Assembly (NCBI GenBank): GCA_033283335.1
Contig: JAWMQP010000002.1
Coordinates: forward strand, 682,001 to 746,000
Length of the DNA stretch: 64,000 nt
From: Pseudomaricurvus sp033283335
GTDB lineage: Bacteria > Pseudomonadota > Gammaproteobacteria > Pseudomonadales > Cellvibrionaceae
Reading direction: 5' to 3'
Part shown: in pieces, positions 7,262 through 15,330 of the stretch
Layout: every line of letters starts with the position of its first letter
Position numbering within the stretch: position 1 is the stretch's first letter
Position numbers and translations under genes: made by a program
The notes under the pieces: generated by a model
The model's database searches: none
Seen by the model: only the letters and a program-made list of their open reading frames with translations
Told to the model about the DNA's origin: nothing

Positions 7262-7861
7262 CTAATGTTCTTCACCGAAACAGTCACTATAAGCAGCGCA
7301 GACTTCACAACTGGGTGCGCGGCATACATAGCCACCTTCTTGCTCACATAACTGCTTGTAGAAAAATTTTTTCCATTTCATATCTTTTGTATTTTTTTTG
7401 GCCAGATCTGGAAAAAACAAGTGCAACAACTCTCCGAGCTGACTGCGATCTGTACACCCCAGATCGCGCCATAAGTGATCCCCACCTAAACACCCCGCCG
7501 CAACTATATCCGCCATGGCATTTTCAAGGGGGTGAATACCTGCCTGATGATGTGCCAGCAAATCGCGTATATCGCGCCACTCATCACGCCTTAGTTCCAA
7601 CAGTTCCTGACGCAAATCCTGCTGTGCATCTGCGTTCTCAATTGATATTCCTGGAGGGGGATTTCCAGTTGAGGAATACTGCTTAACAACCCTGCCCCAA
7701 ACTTCAGGCTCCAACCCCAGGTAAAACGGCAATACGCCTCTGCCACTACGCTGTCCTTGCAACAACCTGAAAAAATATTCAACCTGCATTTCCCCCCCCA
7801 TGCGGCGGGGAGATAATCCGCATTCCGATACTGCCAACAATTGCTGTTGGGATCCCATCAT
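7262..7861 (-). CDS. nifQ: NifQ, molybdenum donor for FeMo-cofactor
   Basis: 199 residues ending in the NifQ signature CRAPSCEVCAAYSDC, a CX4CX2CX5C motif that binds the Mo-Fe-S cluster, preceded by MKWKKFFYKQLCEQ, which is nearly constant in the family. Mid-region motifs NPLENA-like HPLENAMADIVAAGCLG and HLWRDLG also match. NifQ delivers molybdenum to NifEN/NifH during FeMo-co synthesis. Its ATG overlaps the nifO stop by four bases, so the two are translationally coupled. The N-terminal 30 residues are not conserved, and a start a few codons downstream cannot be excluded. Confidence 0.95.
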   Translation of the reverse strand: MMGSQQQLLAVSECGLSPRRMGGEMQVEYFFRLLQGQRSGRGVLPFYLGLEPEVWGRVVKQYSSTGNPPPGISIENADAQQDLRQELLELRRDEWRDIRDLLAHHQAGIHPLENAMADIVAAGCLGGDHLWRDLGCTDRSQLGELLHLFFPDLAKKNTKDMKWKKFFYKQLCEQEGGYVCRAPSCEVCAAYSDCFGEEH

Positions 7862-8283
7862 GGACAGCCCCCGGAAGACAACGTCTGACTGCAGGTTTCC
7901 AGGGCTTGTTGCGTCACATCTGTCTGCTGCAAAGCCACTTTGGCAACAGTCTCAATCTTCAATGGACTAAAACCCGCCATGCGCACCCCATCAACGTCCA
8001 ATAAAGGACGCCGAATCAGCAAGGGATCATTGATCAATAAATCCAGTGCAGTTTCACTGTCCAGGCCATGCACTTGCAGTTGACCGTTTTTCACATCAGG
8101 GGCTGATGGATTAAACCAGTCATCTACAGGTAAGTCCTGAAAATAACTGGCTAACTCCTGTCGTTGCCAGGGGTGATTCAGTAAATTTTTTACCTGCAGT
8201 GACAACCCCGCTTCCTGCAAAATGGCTTTCTGCTTGCGGTTGGTTACACATCCGGGTTTCTCGTAAAAAATCACCGACGACAT
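7858..8283 (-). CDS. nifO: NifO, ArsC-like nitrogenase-associated protein
   Basis: 141 residues of the ArsC/thioredoxin-like fold: VIFYEKPGCVTNRKQKAIL at residues 4-22 carries the single N-terminal Cys of this family, and LLIRRPLLDVDGVRMAGF is the cis-Pro region. In A. vinelandii the gene lies between fdxN and nifQ, as here, and has been linked to molybdenum allocation between nitrogenase and nitrate reductase; that role is knowledge of the homologue. It starts 11 bp after fdxN and overlaps nifQ. A true arsenate reductase is less likely, given the location. Confidence 0.9.
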   Translation of the reverse strand: MSSVIFYEKPGCVTNRKQKAILQEAGLSLQVKNLLNHPWQRQELASYFQDLPVDDWFNPSAPDVKNGQLQVHGLDSETALDLLINDPLLIRRPLLDVDGVRMAGFSPLKIETVAKVALQQTDVTQQALETCSQTLSSGGCP

Positions 8284-8294
8284 ATTGTCGACTC

Positions 8295-8573
8295 CTAGCG
8301 CGCCTGCATTTCGGCCATGGCCTCAGCCATCAACTCAGGCGGAATGCCCGTCAGTGAACCCGGAGGGTTCATTGCCAGGCCTGACGCATCCAAAATGGCT
8401 TCTTCGATGGGACAGATTGTGGCACATTGGGGGCTGGCATAATCTCCTTCGCATTCGGTGCATTTTTTTGCATCAATTAAGAAATGCGGGGAGCCTTGAT
8501 AGATGGCATCGCTGGGGCACACATCGTAACAAGCCCAGCAGTTCACACAGGAATCCACGATTGACAGAGACAT
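8295..8573 (-). CDS. fdxN: FdxN-type 2[4Fe-4S] ferredoxin
   Basis: 92 residues. The first cluster motif is CVNCWACYDVCP (CX2CX2CX3CP, residues 9-20). The second has the long spacing CTECEGDYASPQCATICP (CX2CX8CX3CP) characteristic of nif ferredoxins of the FdxN/FdIII group. The C-terminal tail (AMAEMQAR) is short and helical. It is the first gene after nifB and is thought to feed electrons to NifB radical chemistry or to NifB-co synthesis. The ATG has TAGGAGGT immediately upstream. Confidence 0.93.
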   Translation of the reverse strand: MSLSIVDSCVNCWACYDVCPSDAIYQGSPHFLIDAKKCTECEGDYASPQCATICPIEEAILDASGLAMNPPGSLTGIPPELMAEAMAEMQAR

Positions 8574-8648
8574 ATGTACCTCCTAAGTCAGGTAGTACGG
8601 TTCAAAAAGAGGGGTGGAGAACGGTGTTCTGCCACCCGGAAATCACAC

Positions 8649-10175
8649 TCAGGCTGAGACTTGCTGAGCCAGTGTGATAGGGGCATCTTCTTCCAGTGCG
8701 CCCGCTTCAGCCATTTCCCGATAGACCGCTAAGACCGCTTCTTCGATAGGCTCCATGGCATGCTCACCGTTAGGGGTTACACCGGCTTCTTCCAGTTGCT
8801 CCCAGGGTTCGAAGCCAATTTTTGAACAGAGGACCACTTCACAGCCCTGCAGAGAACGAATGCTGCCAGTCAAGGCCGATTCTTTTTCGCCACAGCTGTC
8901 GTTACCAATGCAGTACTGATCCACTTTACGGTGGCCAATGAAACGCACACCACCTGGCGATGCTTCATACACCAGGAACTCGGTGGCGTGGCCAAAATGC
9001 TGGTTGATCAAGCCACCGCCACTGGTAGCCACAGCCATTAATACAGGCCGATAGTCTGCTTTGATCACATCATCCTGTTTGGCAACTGACATGGTCGCCA
9101 GGCGGTCACGCTTGGCTTGCTTTTCTTCCAGTTCTTCGAGAATACCAGCATGAACCACCGCACGGGTTTTCATTGCCGCCGCATAGTCCACATCCATCTC
9201 TTCGATTTTATCGATGGTGAACTCTTCACCTCGATCCTCACCCAGCAAGCCGACGGCGTCCGCACGGCACTGGCGACAGTGGCGCATCATATTCATGTCG
9301 CCAGCACATTCGTCCTGCAGGTCTTGCAACTCTTCGGGTTCCGGACCACGCTGTCCCATAATGCCGTAGAAAGTGCCATGCTCTGCCTCGGCGATCAGAG
9401 GCATAACGTTATGGAGAAAGGCGCCCTTCTCTTTGACAATGCGGCTGACTTCTTTCAAGTGTTGATCGTTTACACCGGGGATCATCACAGAATTCACTTT
9501 GACCAGAATTCCCCTTTCCGTGAGCATTTCCAGTCCTTTTTGCTGTTGCTCAATCAGGATCTGAGCGCCCTTTTCTCCACGGATGCGGCGGTTGTTCCAG
9601 TATATCCAGGGATAGATTTTTGCCCCGACTTTGGGATCGACACAATTGATGGTGATGGTGACATGGTCAATGTTGTGTTTAGACAGTTCCTCTACCGAAT
9701 CAGGCAGAGCCAGGCCGTTAGTCGAGACACACAGCTTGATGTCCGGGGCTTCGTCAGAGAGGCGGCGGAAAGTTTCGAACGTACGCTCCGGATTGGCCAG
9801 AGGATCACCGGGGCCGGCAATACCCAGCACCGTCATTTGAGGTATATTGGCGGCCACAGCCTTGGTTTTTTTCACCGCTTGATCCGGGGTCAATAATTCC
9901 GAGACCACACCGGGACGCGACTCATTGGAACAGTCGTATTTACGGTTGCAATAATGACATTGGATATTGCAGGCAGGTGCTACCGCTACATGCATACGCG
10001 CAAAATAGTGGTGGGCTTCTTCAGAATAACAGGGGTGATTTTGTACCTTTTCCTTAATCTCATCCGATAAATGAGACATTTGGTCATCGGTACTTCCACA
10101 GGAACCACTGGAACAACCACCAGCATCAGCGATTTCAGCAATTCCCTCGTTTTGTCCAAGCACGGTCAATTCCAT
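8649..10175 (-). CDS. nifB: NifB, radical SAM NifB-co synthase
   Basis: 508 residues from ATG 10175, which has GGAG eight bases upstream and gives the family N terminus MELTVLGQ; a frame opening ten codons earlier is less likely. The radical-SAM motif CNIQCHYC lies at about residues 69-76. The SAM domain continues with MTVLGIAGPGDPLANPERTF and NSVMIPGVND, and HCRQCRADAVGLLGEDR is the conserved Cys block. The C-terminal 110 residues are a NifX-like domain with GLINQHFGHATEF. NifB fuses two 4Fe-4S clusters with carbide insertion to form the 8Fe core of FeMo-co. It heads the operon nifB-fdxN-nifO-nifQ-rhdN-grx-bolA-nafY behind a sigma-54 promoter with two NifA sites. Confidence 0.98.
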   Translation of the reverse strand: MELTVLGQNEGIAEIADAGGCSSGSCGSTDDQMSHLSDEIKEKVQNHPCYSEEAHHYFARMHVAVAPACNIQCHYCNRKYDCSNESRPGVVSELLTPDQAVKKTKAVAANIPQMTVLGIAGPGDPLANPERTFETFRRLSDEAPDIKLCVSTNGLALPDSVEELSKHNIDHVTITINCVDPKVGAKIYPWIYWNNRRIRGEKGAQILIEQQQKGLEMLTERGILVKVNSVMIPGVNDQHLKEVSRIVKEKGAFLHNVMPLIAEAEHGTFYGIMGQRGPEPEELQDLQDECAGDMNMMRHCRQCRADAVGLLGEDRGEEFTIDKIEEMDVDYAAAMKTRAVVHAGILEELEEKQAKRDRLATMSVAKQDDVIKADYRPVLMAVATSGGGLINQHFGHATEFLVYEASPGGVRFIGHRKVDQYCIGNDSCGEKESALTGSIRSLQGCEVVLCSKIGFEPWEQLEEAGVTPNGEHAMEPIEEAVLAVYREMAEAGALEEDAPITLAQQVSA

Positions 10176-10280
10176 CACAAGAACTCCTATTCGATCCCCA
10201 ACCAATTTGGGAACTTAAGTTCGGTTTTGCGTTATAAAGCCAGTAACGCCCAACATAACGCGAAGGTCACTTAAGCTTTT

Positions 10281-10294
10281 GCAATGCCTGTGCC
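10281..10294 (-). promoter_or_regulatory. Sigma-54 promoter of the nifB operon
   Basis: On the minus strand CCGGCACAGGCATTGCA has GG (10293-10294) and GC (10281-10282) 10 bases apart, and both GGCAC and TTGCA match. It lies 105 bp before nifB. The rest of the 10176-10544 gap is control sequence; I see no gene in it. Confidence 0.85.
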
Positions 10295-10347
10295 GGATTT
10301 GTATCTAGTTGTTTTTATTATATTTTTTTATTTCATGTTGCCGTGAA

Positions 10348-10363
10348 TGTACGGTTTCAGACA
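10348..10363. promoter_or_regulatory. NifA upstream activator site, nifB proximal
   Basis: TGTACGGTTTCAGACA matches TGT-N10-ACA, about 55 bp upstream of the nifB -24 element. Confidence 0.6.
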
Positions 10364-10380
10364 ACACTTTTGTTCCTAAT

Positions 10381-10396
10381 TGTTTTTTAATCGACA
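10381..10396. promoter_or_regulatory. NifA upstream activator site, nifB distal
   Basis: TGTTTTTTAATCGACA matches TGT-N10-ACA, about 90 bp upstream of the nifB -24 element. With the site at 10348 it forms a pair 33 bp apart, about three helical turns, so both sites face the same side of the DNA. Confidence 0.6.
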
Positions 10397-10544
10397 GGTC
10401 TTCAACACATCCGGTACAGCAAAAAGACAAACACAACTAACGCATAACTGGACACCACAGCAACGCTGCTGGATACCCGTCTTATGAATAAGAAAAGTGA
10501 GGGGAAAACCAATGGGTTAATATCGATGGTTTTATATCGATAAT

Positions 10545-12128
10545 TTAGATTTTTCGTACATTGATTTTCATGGTCTGGATACGATAGGCAATCTGCCGCG
10601 GTGACATACCCAACAAACGGGCGGCTTTGGCCTGTACCCAGCCAGCCTGTTCCAAGGCGGCAATCAATCGCTCCCGCTCATCCAATTCGGGATCATCCAG
10701 ATCGATGGATTGGGTTCCACCGCCACTCACGGGGTTCGCTGCCATCAGGGAATGATCCCCTTTGAGGGAAATGGCATCCGTGTCGATAGTGCCTTCCTCG
10801 CTCATGATCGCAGCTCGCTCCAGGCAATTTTCCAACTCCCGCACATTACCGGGCCAGTCATAGCCCATTAACATACGGATGGCTCCATCCGTCAGGCGTA
10901 ATTCACGGCCCTGCTGCTTGGCAATCTTTTCCAACAGAAAATCTGACAGATCGGGGATATCCATTAACCGCTCTCGCAATGGTGGAAGCCGAATCGCCAT
11001 AACATTCAGGCGATAATACAGGTCTTCCCTGAACTTGCCTTTGTCCACTTCTTCTTCAAGGTTGCGATTGGTGGCAGCGACAATGCGGACATCAACCTTG
11101 ATGGTTTGAGTCCCGCCCACTCGTTCAAGCTCACCTTCCTGCAATACTCGCAGCAGTTTTGCCTGGAACATAGCTGAGATTTCACCAATTTCATCCAGGA
11201 ACAAGGTGCCACCGTCCGCCTGTTCAAACCGACCTTTATGTTGCTTGGCCGCGCTGGTAAAAGCTCCTTTTTCATGACCAAACAGTTCCGATTCCAACAA
11301 GGTTTCCGGCAGTGAAGCGCAATTTAGCTTAACAAAACGCTTGTGAGCACGAGGAGAGTTGTAATGGATGGCACTGGCAATCAATTCTTTACCGGTTCCC
11401 GATTCCCCCAGTACCAATACCGTACTGTCCCACTTTGCCACACGTCTTACCTGATCAAAGACCCGACGCATGGCATCGGTGTTACCCACCACCATGTTTT
11501 CAAAGCCGTACTTTCCACGAACCTCACGCCGCAGCTCATCCCGCTCTCTCACCAGGGACTGGCCTCTCTCTACATTGACCAGTAAACGGGTGGTCTGGGA
11601 CAACAGATCACTGACAGCTTTCAAAAACGTGGTTCTGTCCGGCAAATAATCGTCGGCCGGGACATCGGGCTGGACCGCCAATACACCGATGGCACTGCCA
11701 TCCTGATCTCGAATAGGGACACCAATAAATGGCAAGTCCATATCGTACAGGGATAATTTGTCGAGAAAGCGGGGTTCCGACGACACACGTCCCAATACGA
11801 TCGGCTGGTTGATTTGCAAAATTCGCCCAACAATACCTTCACCGGCCTGGTATCGTGTCGCACTGGACGCTTTGATCACCGCTTCCGAGTCACTGTAAAC
11901 AGCACCCACCTGTAAACTGCTATGCTCTGGATCGGAGAGTGTGACCATGCCATGCAACAGTCCGGTATTGTTGTGCAGAATGCCGAGAATTTCACTCAAG
12001 ATGTCTTCTATATTGGTTACCTGACTGAGCGTACGAGCGATATCACAAAGAGCATTAAACTGGCGTTCAATAATATCCAGACGACTGTTAATTCTGAAAC
12101 CTGGCTTTGCAACGCTTGAGGTCACCAT
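10545..12128 (-). CDS. nifA: NifA, sigma-54-dependent nif activator
   Basis: 527 residues: an N-terminal GAF domain (about 25-180), an AAA+ central domain (210-445) with Walker A GESGTGKE at 241-248 and Walker B GGTLFLDEIGEI, and a Fis-type helix-turn-helix at the end (AKAARLLGMSPRQIAYRIQTM). It drives RNA polymerase with sigma-54 from TGT-N10-ACA sites. The sigma-54 contact loop reads GAFTSA (287-292 region, Ser at about 293) instead of the usual GAFTGA. The interdomain linker has no Cys pair, so it belongs to the NifL-controlled, oxygen-insensitive class. It follows nifL by 15 bp. A sub-frame inside the AAA+ domain is not a gene. Confidence 0.97.
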   Translation of the reverse strand: MVTSSVAKPGFRINSRLDIIERQFNALCDIARTLSQVTNIEDILSEILGILHNNTGLLHGMVTLSDPEHSSLQVGAVYSDSEAVIKASSATRYQAGEGIVGRILQINQPIVLGRVSSEPRFLDKLSLYDMDLPFIGVPIRDQDGSAIGVLAVQPDVPADDYLPDRTTFLKAVSDLLSQTTRLLVNVERGQSLVRERDELRREVRGKYGFENMVVGNTDAMRRVFDQVRRVAKWDSTVLVLGESGTGKELIASAIHYNSPRAHKRFVKLNCASLPETLLESELFGHEKGAFTSAAKQHKGRFEQADGGTLFLDEIGEISAMFQAKLLRVLQEGELERVGGTQTIKVDVRIVAATNRNLEEEVDKGKFREDLYYRLNVMAIRLPPLRERLMDIPDLSDFLLEKIAKQQGRELRLTDGAIRMLMGYDWPGNVRELENCLERAAIMSEEGTIDTDAISLKGDHSLMAANPVSGGGTQSIDLDDPELDERERLIAALEQAGWVQAKAARLLGMSPRQIAYRIQTMKINVRKI

Positions 12129-12143
12129 AAATCCTTTACCCCG

Positions 12144-13742
12144 TTATTTGTAGCGAGTGACAGGAAGTTGCACTACCACCCGACAACCGGAAGTGTATTC
12201 CGGGTCGATGTAAACGGTACCCGCATGGTCAGTTATGATCTCTTGCACCATCGGTAGACCCATACCCCGGAAACCATTACGCGTTTTTTTGCTGCTGAAA
12301 AAGGGTTGAAACACTTTGGTGAGTTTATCTTCAGGAATACCTGTTCCTGTATCAATGATTTCCACAGTCAGTGTTTCTTTGGTCACCAGGGTTTTGATGG
12401 TCAGCTCCCTGGTCTTCACCAGTCTGTCGGTCATTGCCTCAATTGAATTTTGAATGAGCTGTTTAAACAAACTGCGTAGACGTCGTTCCTGACCAATCAC
12501 GGAAGGCAAATGCAGGGAAGGCTCCCAGGCGATGGTAATCCCCTGAGCCAATAATTGATCGGTCATTAACGCCAGCACATCGCGAATGGTCTGATTGATG
12601 TTGACCGGCTGTTTGCTCTCTTCAAGCGGCGGCGGCAGGGTATCCATCAAGTTTTCCAGCGCAATACGTCCCGCTTCCAATGCCTCTTCCGCTGCCGACA
12701 CGACCAGTGCGTCTTTCTCCGAAACCTTCTCCGCGGCCCTTCGCTTCAGACTGCTTACCGCAGCGGCAATTAAATTAACTGGGCCCTGCAATTGGTGAAT
12801 CGCACCATTGACCGTCTCACGCATACCCTGAACCAGATCTTCTTCCGCCATCAAGGCCTTGAGGGTATTCAAATGCATTTCTTCTTGATGTTTACGCAAA
12901 CCCGTAATATCAGTGATCATCAGCAGGTAATAATGACCCACCTCCTGCTCAAAAAAACCATCGGGGCGCTCACCAGCCACATCAATGGTGGTACCAAAGC
13001 ACGAAAAGTGCCTGGGAAAACCATTTCCACGATCAATGGTTATTTCACGACTGTTGAAATGACACATTTCGGCAATCAAACGCTCGTAGTCACCTTCCAG
13101 TTGCTTGGCCAACAGCTGCAGAAAATCCTTTCGGTCCCCATTGGGTTCCAGCTCACGAGCCATGGCGTCATAGCTGGGGTTGGAAAGTTCGATATCACCC
13201 TTGTTGTTAATCACCAGCATGGCAGCAGGTACCGAGTTCAATACCGACTCGATCATCAATTTTTGATTCAAAACCCGCTGCTGTAATTCGTGAACCTCGG
13301 TGCCATCCCGATGCATGCCCAGGTAGTAGACCGTTTTCCCCACTTCATTGATCACCGGGGCTACCGTTAACTCGGCCAGATAAAGACTGCCATCCTTACG
13401 TCGATTGACCAGCATGCCGGTCCAGGGTCGCTGTTGAGCGAGACGCCCCCAGAGCGCTTGATAGACCAGTCGGGGGGTGGTGTGATTGGAAAGTATCGAC
13501 TCGTTTTTCCCCACCACCTCTTCATTCAAGTAACCGGTCACTTGGGTGAAGGATCGGTTGGCGTATAAAATATTGGCTTTCAGGTCGGTGATCGAAATGG
13601 CGACCGGGCAATGCTCTACCGCCTGAAAAAAGACTTCCTCTGATAAGCCACCCTGGCTAAAAGTCAGTCCTGCGTCGGCAAAAGCGGCACTCTCAAGGGC
13701 CACCGACATGCGCGAGCTTTCAGTCTGTTTGGAATTGGACAT
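12144..13742 (-). CDS. nifL: NifL, redox and nitrogen sensor that inhibits NifA
   Basis: 532 residues from ATG 13742 (MSNSKQTESSR), preceded by GGGGAAA. PAS1 (about 35-145), the FAD-binding redox domain, has HCPVAISITDLKANILYANR and GKNESILSNHTTPRLVYQALW, nearly identical to A. vinelandii NifL. PAS2 follows (about 155-280). A histidine-kinase-like region contains IHQLQGPVNLIAAAV and a C-terminal ATPase-type domain (ADP-binding) with IDTGTGIPEDKL and GFRGMGLPMVQEI. NifL binds and blocks NifA when FAD is oxidised or fixed nitrogen is plentiful. Frames opening further upstream give non-conserved residues. Transcribed with nifA from a divergent region shared with rnf. Confidence 0.97.
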   Translation of the reverse strand: MSNSKQTESSRMSVALESAAFADAGLTFSQGGLSEEVFFQAVEHCPVAISITDLKANILYANRSFTQVTGYLNEEVVGKNESILSNHTTPRLVYQALWGRLAQQRPWTGMLVNRRKDGSLYLAELTVAPVINEVGKTVYYLGMHRDGTEVHELQQRVLNQKLMIESVLNSVPAAMLVINNKGDIELSNPSYDAMARELEPNGDRKDFLQLLAKQLEGDYERLIAEMCHFNSREITIDRGNGFPRHFSCFGTTIDVAGERPDGFFEQEVGHYYLLMITDITGLRKHQEEMHLNTLKALMAEEDLVQGMRETVNGAIHQLQGPVNLIAAAVSSLKRRAAEKVSEKDALVVSAAEEALEAGRIALENLMDTLPPPLEESKQPVNINQTIRDVLALMTDQLLAQGITIAWEPSLHLPSVIGQERRLRSLFKQLIQNSIEAMTDRLVKTRELTIKTLVTKETLTVEIIDTGTGIPEDKLTKVFQPFFSSKKTRNGFRGMGLPMVQEIITDHAGTVYIDPEYTSGCRVVVQLPVTRYK

Positions 13743-13881
13743 AGTGTTTCCCCGCCGGATCATAATAGTCACAGCTACGTTGCATTTACCCTCTGTCCCT
13801 ATGCTGCATTTCACTGAGTGGTGACCCGGTAGACCCACATCGTAATAACCGCGGTACCTGCCTGGCCATGGTGTGTCCCTT

Positions 13882-13895
13882 GCAAATCACGTGCC
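13882..13895 (-). promoter_or_regulatory. Sigma-54 promoter reading into nifL
   Basis: On the minus strand GGGCACGTGATTTGCA has GG (13894-13895) and GC (13882-13883) with 10 bases between, matching GGCACG and TTTGCA. Transcription would start near 13870, leaving a leader of about 128 bases before nifL. Confidence 0.7.
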
Positions 13896-13948
13896 CATGT
13901 GGCAATAGCCCCAAACCGGTGGAAAACCAACATTTTGTCGAAGCCAAT

Positions 13949-13964
13949 TGTTCGATTCCCGACA
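13949..13964. promoter_or_regulatory. NifA upstream activator site in nifL-rnf gap
   Basis: TGTTCGATTCCCGACA fits TGT-N10-ACA. It also sits within a longer dyad, TTTTGTCG at 13933-13940 and CGACAAAA at 13960-13967. It is placed to act on both the nifL and rnfA promoters. Confidence 0.6.
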
Positions 13965-13992
13965 AAAAGGAAAATGTGACGCCTCAAGAGAT

Positions 13993-14008
13993 TGTCGGGT
14001 TTGCTACA
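13993..14008. promoter_or_regulatory. Second NifA upstream activator site in nifL-rnf gap
   Basis: TGTCGGGTTTGCTACA fits TGT-N10-ACA. It is about 155 bp from the rnfA and about 100 bp from the nifL sigma-54 element. Confidence 0.6.
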
Positions 14009-14148
14009 AAAAAACGGGGTATTCACGCCATACACCACAGCCAAACAGCCTTTCACCATGATCCAGATCAAATAAATTCCATAAACCGCCCATTAAATGC
14101 GAGCTGTAACCAGGCTGGCAGCGGTTTCCTTTGGCCCATAAAACCCAT

Positions 14149-14162
14149 GGCACATTCCATGC
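14149..14162 (+). promoter_or_regulatory. Sigma-54 promoter of the rnf operon
   Basis: TGGCACATTCCATGCA has GG (14149-14150) and GC (14161-14162) 10 bases apart and a perfect TGGCAC at -24. It is 58 bp before the rnfA ATG, so rnf should be induced with nif. No gene is apparent in 13743-14219. Confidence 0.8.
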
Positions 14163-14219
14163 AATATTCCCTGCACATGGGCTTAACACACCACCTGCCA
14201 TCCGACATGAGTGATTGTT

Positions 14220-14792
14220 ATGGAATATCTGACATTGCTGGGCAGTACCATTTTGGTTAACAACATCGTGCTGGCAAAGTTTCTGGGACTGTGTCCGTTA
14301 ATGGGCGTATCCAATAAATTGAGCGCTGCACTGGGCATGGGGTTGGCCACGGCTTTTGTCCTTACCCTGTCAGCAGCCTGTGGCTGGATGCTGGAAAACT
14401 GGATCTTGATCCCCTTAAATGTCGAATTTCTGCGGATTCTCTCTTTTATTCTGGTGATTGCCGCGATCGTCCAGTTTACCGAATTGGTCATGCGCAAGTT
14501 CAGTCCGGTTCTGCATCGCTCCCTCGGCATCTACTTGCCCCTGATCACCACTAACTGTGCCGTATTGGGTGTGGCCCTACTCAATGTCACCGCCAAACAC
14601 AGCCTTGCTGAAAGTCTGATCTATGGGGTTGGCTCTGCTCTGGGCTTCTCCCTGGTTATGGTTATTTTTGCCGGTATCCGTGAACGTCTGGCTATCGCTG
14701 ATGTGCCCGAGACTTTTGCCGGCACCCCGGTCGCTTTGGTCACGGCAGGTATCTTGTCGCTGGTATTTATGGGCTTTGGTGGAATGCTTTAA
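14220..14792 (+). CDS. rnfA: RnfA, membrane subunit of Rnf complex
   Basis: 190 residues from ATG 14220, giving the family start MEYLTLLGSTILVNNIVLAK; a GTG three codons earlier is in frame but less likely. Six membrane segments are evident, with FLGLCPLMGVSNKL and LPLITTNCAVLGVALLN, the paired half-motifs that hold a membrane-embedded iron-sulfur cluster between RnfA and RnfE through Cys. Rnf couples ion flow to electron transfer between NADH and ferredoxin; in diazotrophs it runs in reverse to make low-potential ferredoxin for nitrogenase. It is first of seven tightly packed genes behind a sigma-54 promoter. Confidence 0.97.
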   Translation: MEYLTLLGSTILVNNIVLAKFLGLCPLMGVSNKLSAALGMGLATAFVLTLSAACGWMLENWILIPLNVEFLRILSFILVIAAIVQFTELVMRKFSPVLHRSLGIYLPLITTNCAVLGVALLNVTAKHSLAESLIYGVGSALGFSLVMVIFAGIRERLAIADVPETFAGTPVALVTAGILSLVFMGFGGML

Positions 14793-14802
14793 GGAGAGAA
14801 CT

Positions 14803-15330
14803 ATGTTTACAGCCACATTAGTTTTAACCGTCTTGGGATTAACCCTGGGAGGCGCACTCGCTTTCGCAGCAAAAGTCTTCGCTACCGGAGAAGAAAACCC
14901 GCTGGTCCAGGAAATTGAAGCCCTGATGCCTGGCAGTCAATGTGGTCAATGCGGATTTCCAGGCTGCAAACCTGCAGCAGAAGCCATTGTTGAAGGCAGT
15001 GTCGACCTTACCTGCTGTCCACCCGGTGGCCGCGCGCTGGCGGAAAAGATCGCCGAAATACTGGGAGTCGATGTGGATTCGATTGGCGAAGTTGCCGCTC
15101 CCATGGTGGCCAGCATTGAAGAAACCCTCTGTACCGGTTGCACCCGCTGCTTTAAGGCCTGCCCCACCGATGCCATTGTCGGGGCTAACAAACAGATTCA
15201 TGCGGTGATTGATGAGGCCTGCACCGGCTGTGGCAAATGCGTGGAAGCCTGTCCTGAAGACTGCATTCATCTGGATGTGGAATCTCTGGACCTGAACAAC
15301 TGGCACTGGCCCAAACCCATGGTGGCATGA
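14803..15330 (+). CDS. rnfB: RnfB, iron-sulfur subunit of Rnf complex
   Basis: 175 residues from ATG 14803, with AAGGAG just upstream. An N-terminal membrane anchor (2-24) is followed by the RnfB cluster motif CGQCGFPGCKPAAEAI (about 46-61) and then two 4Fe-4S motifs, CTGCTRCFKACP and CTGCGKCVEACP (about 108-149). It takes electrons between RnfC/ferredoxin and the membrane part. Its stop overlaps the rnfC start. A longer in-frame reading through the end of rnfA is not the gene. Confidence 0.97.
   Translation: MFTATLVLTVLGLTLGGALAFAAKVFATGEENPLVQEIEALMPGSQCGQCGFPGCKPAAEAIVEGSVDLTCCPPGGRALAEKIAEILGVDVDSIGEVAAPMVASIEETLCTGCTRCFKACPTDAIVGANKQIHAVIDEACTGCGKCVEACPEDCIHLDVESLDLNNWHWPKPMVA

Noticed and set aside
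9117..9896. 259-codon open frame on the plus strand opposite nifB
   Set aside because: Lies wholly inside nifB on the other strand, has no ribosome site and reads as low-complexity His/Phe-rich antisense of a conserved gene.
12792..13286. 164-codon frame opposite nifL
   Set aside because: Shadow of the NifL PAS2/kinase region.
13868..14260. 130-codon plus-strand frame before rnfA
   Set aside because: Overlaps the divergent nifL/rnf control elements and rnfA in another frame; composition is not protein-like.
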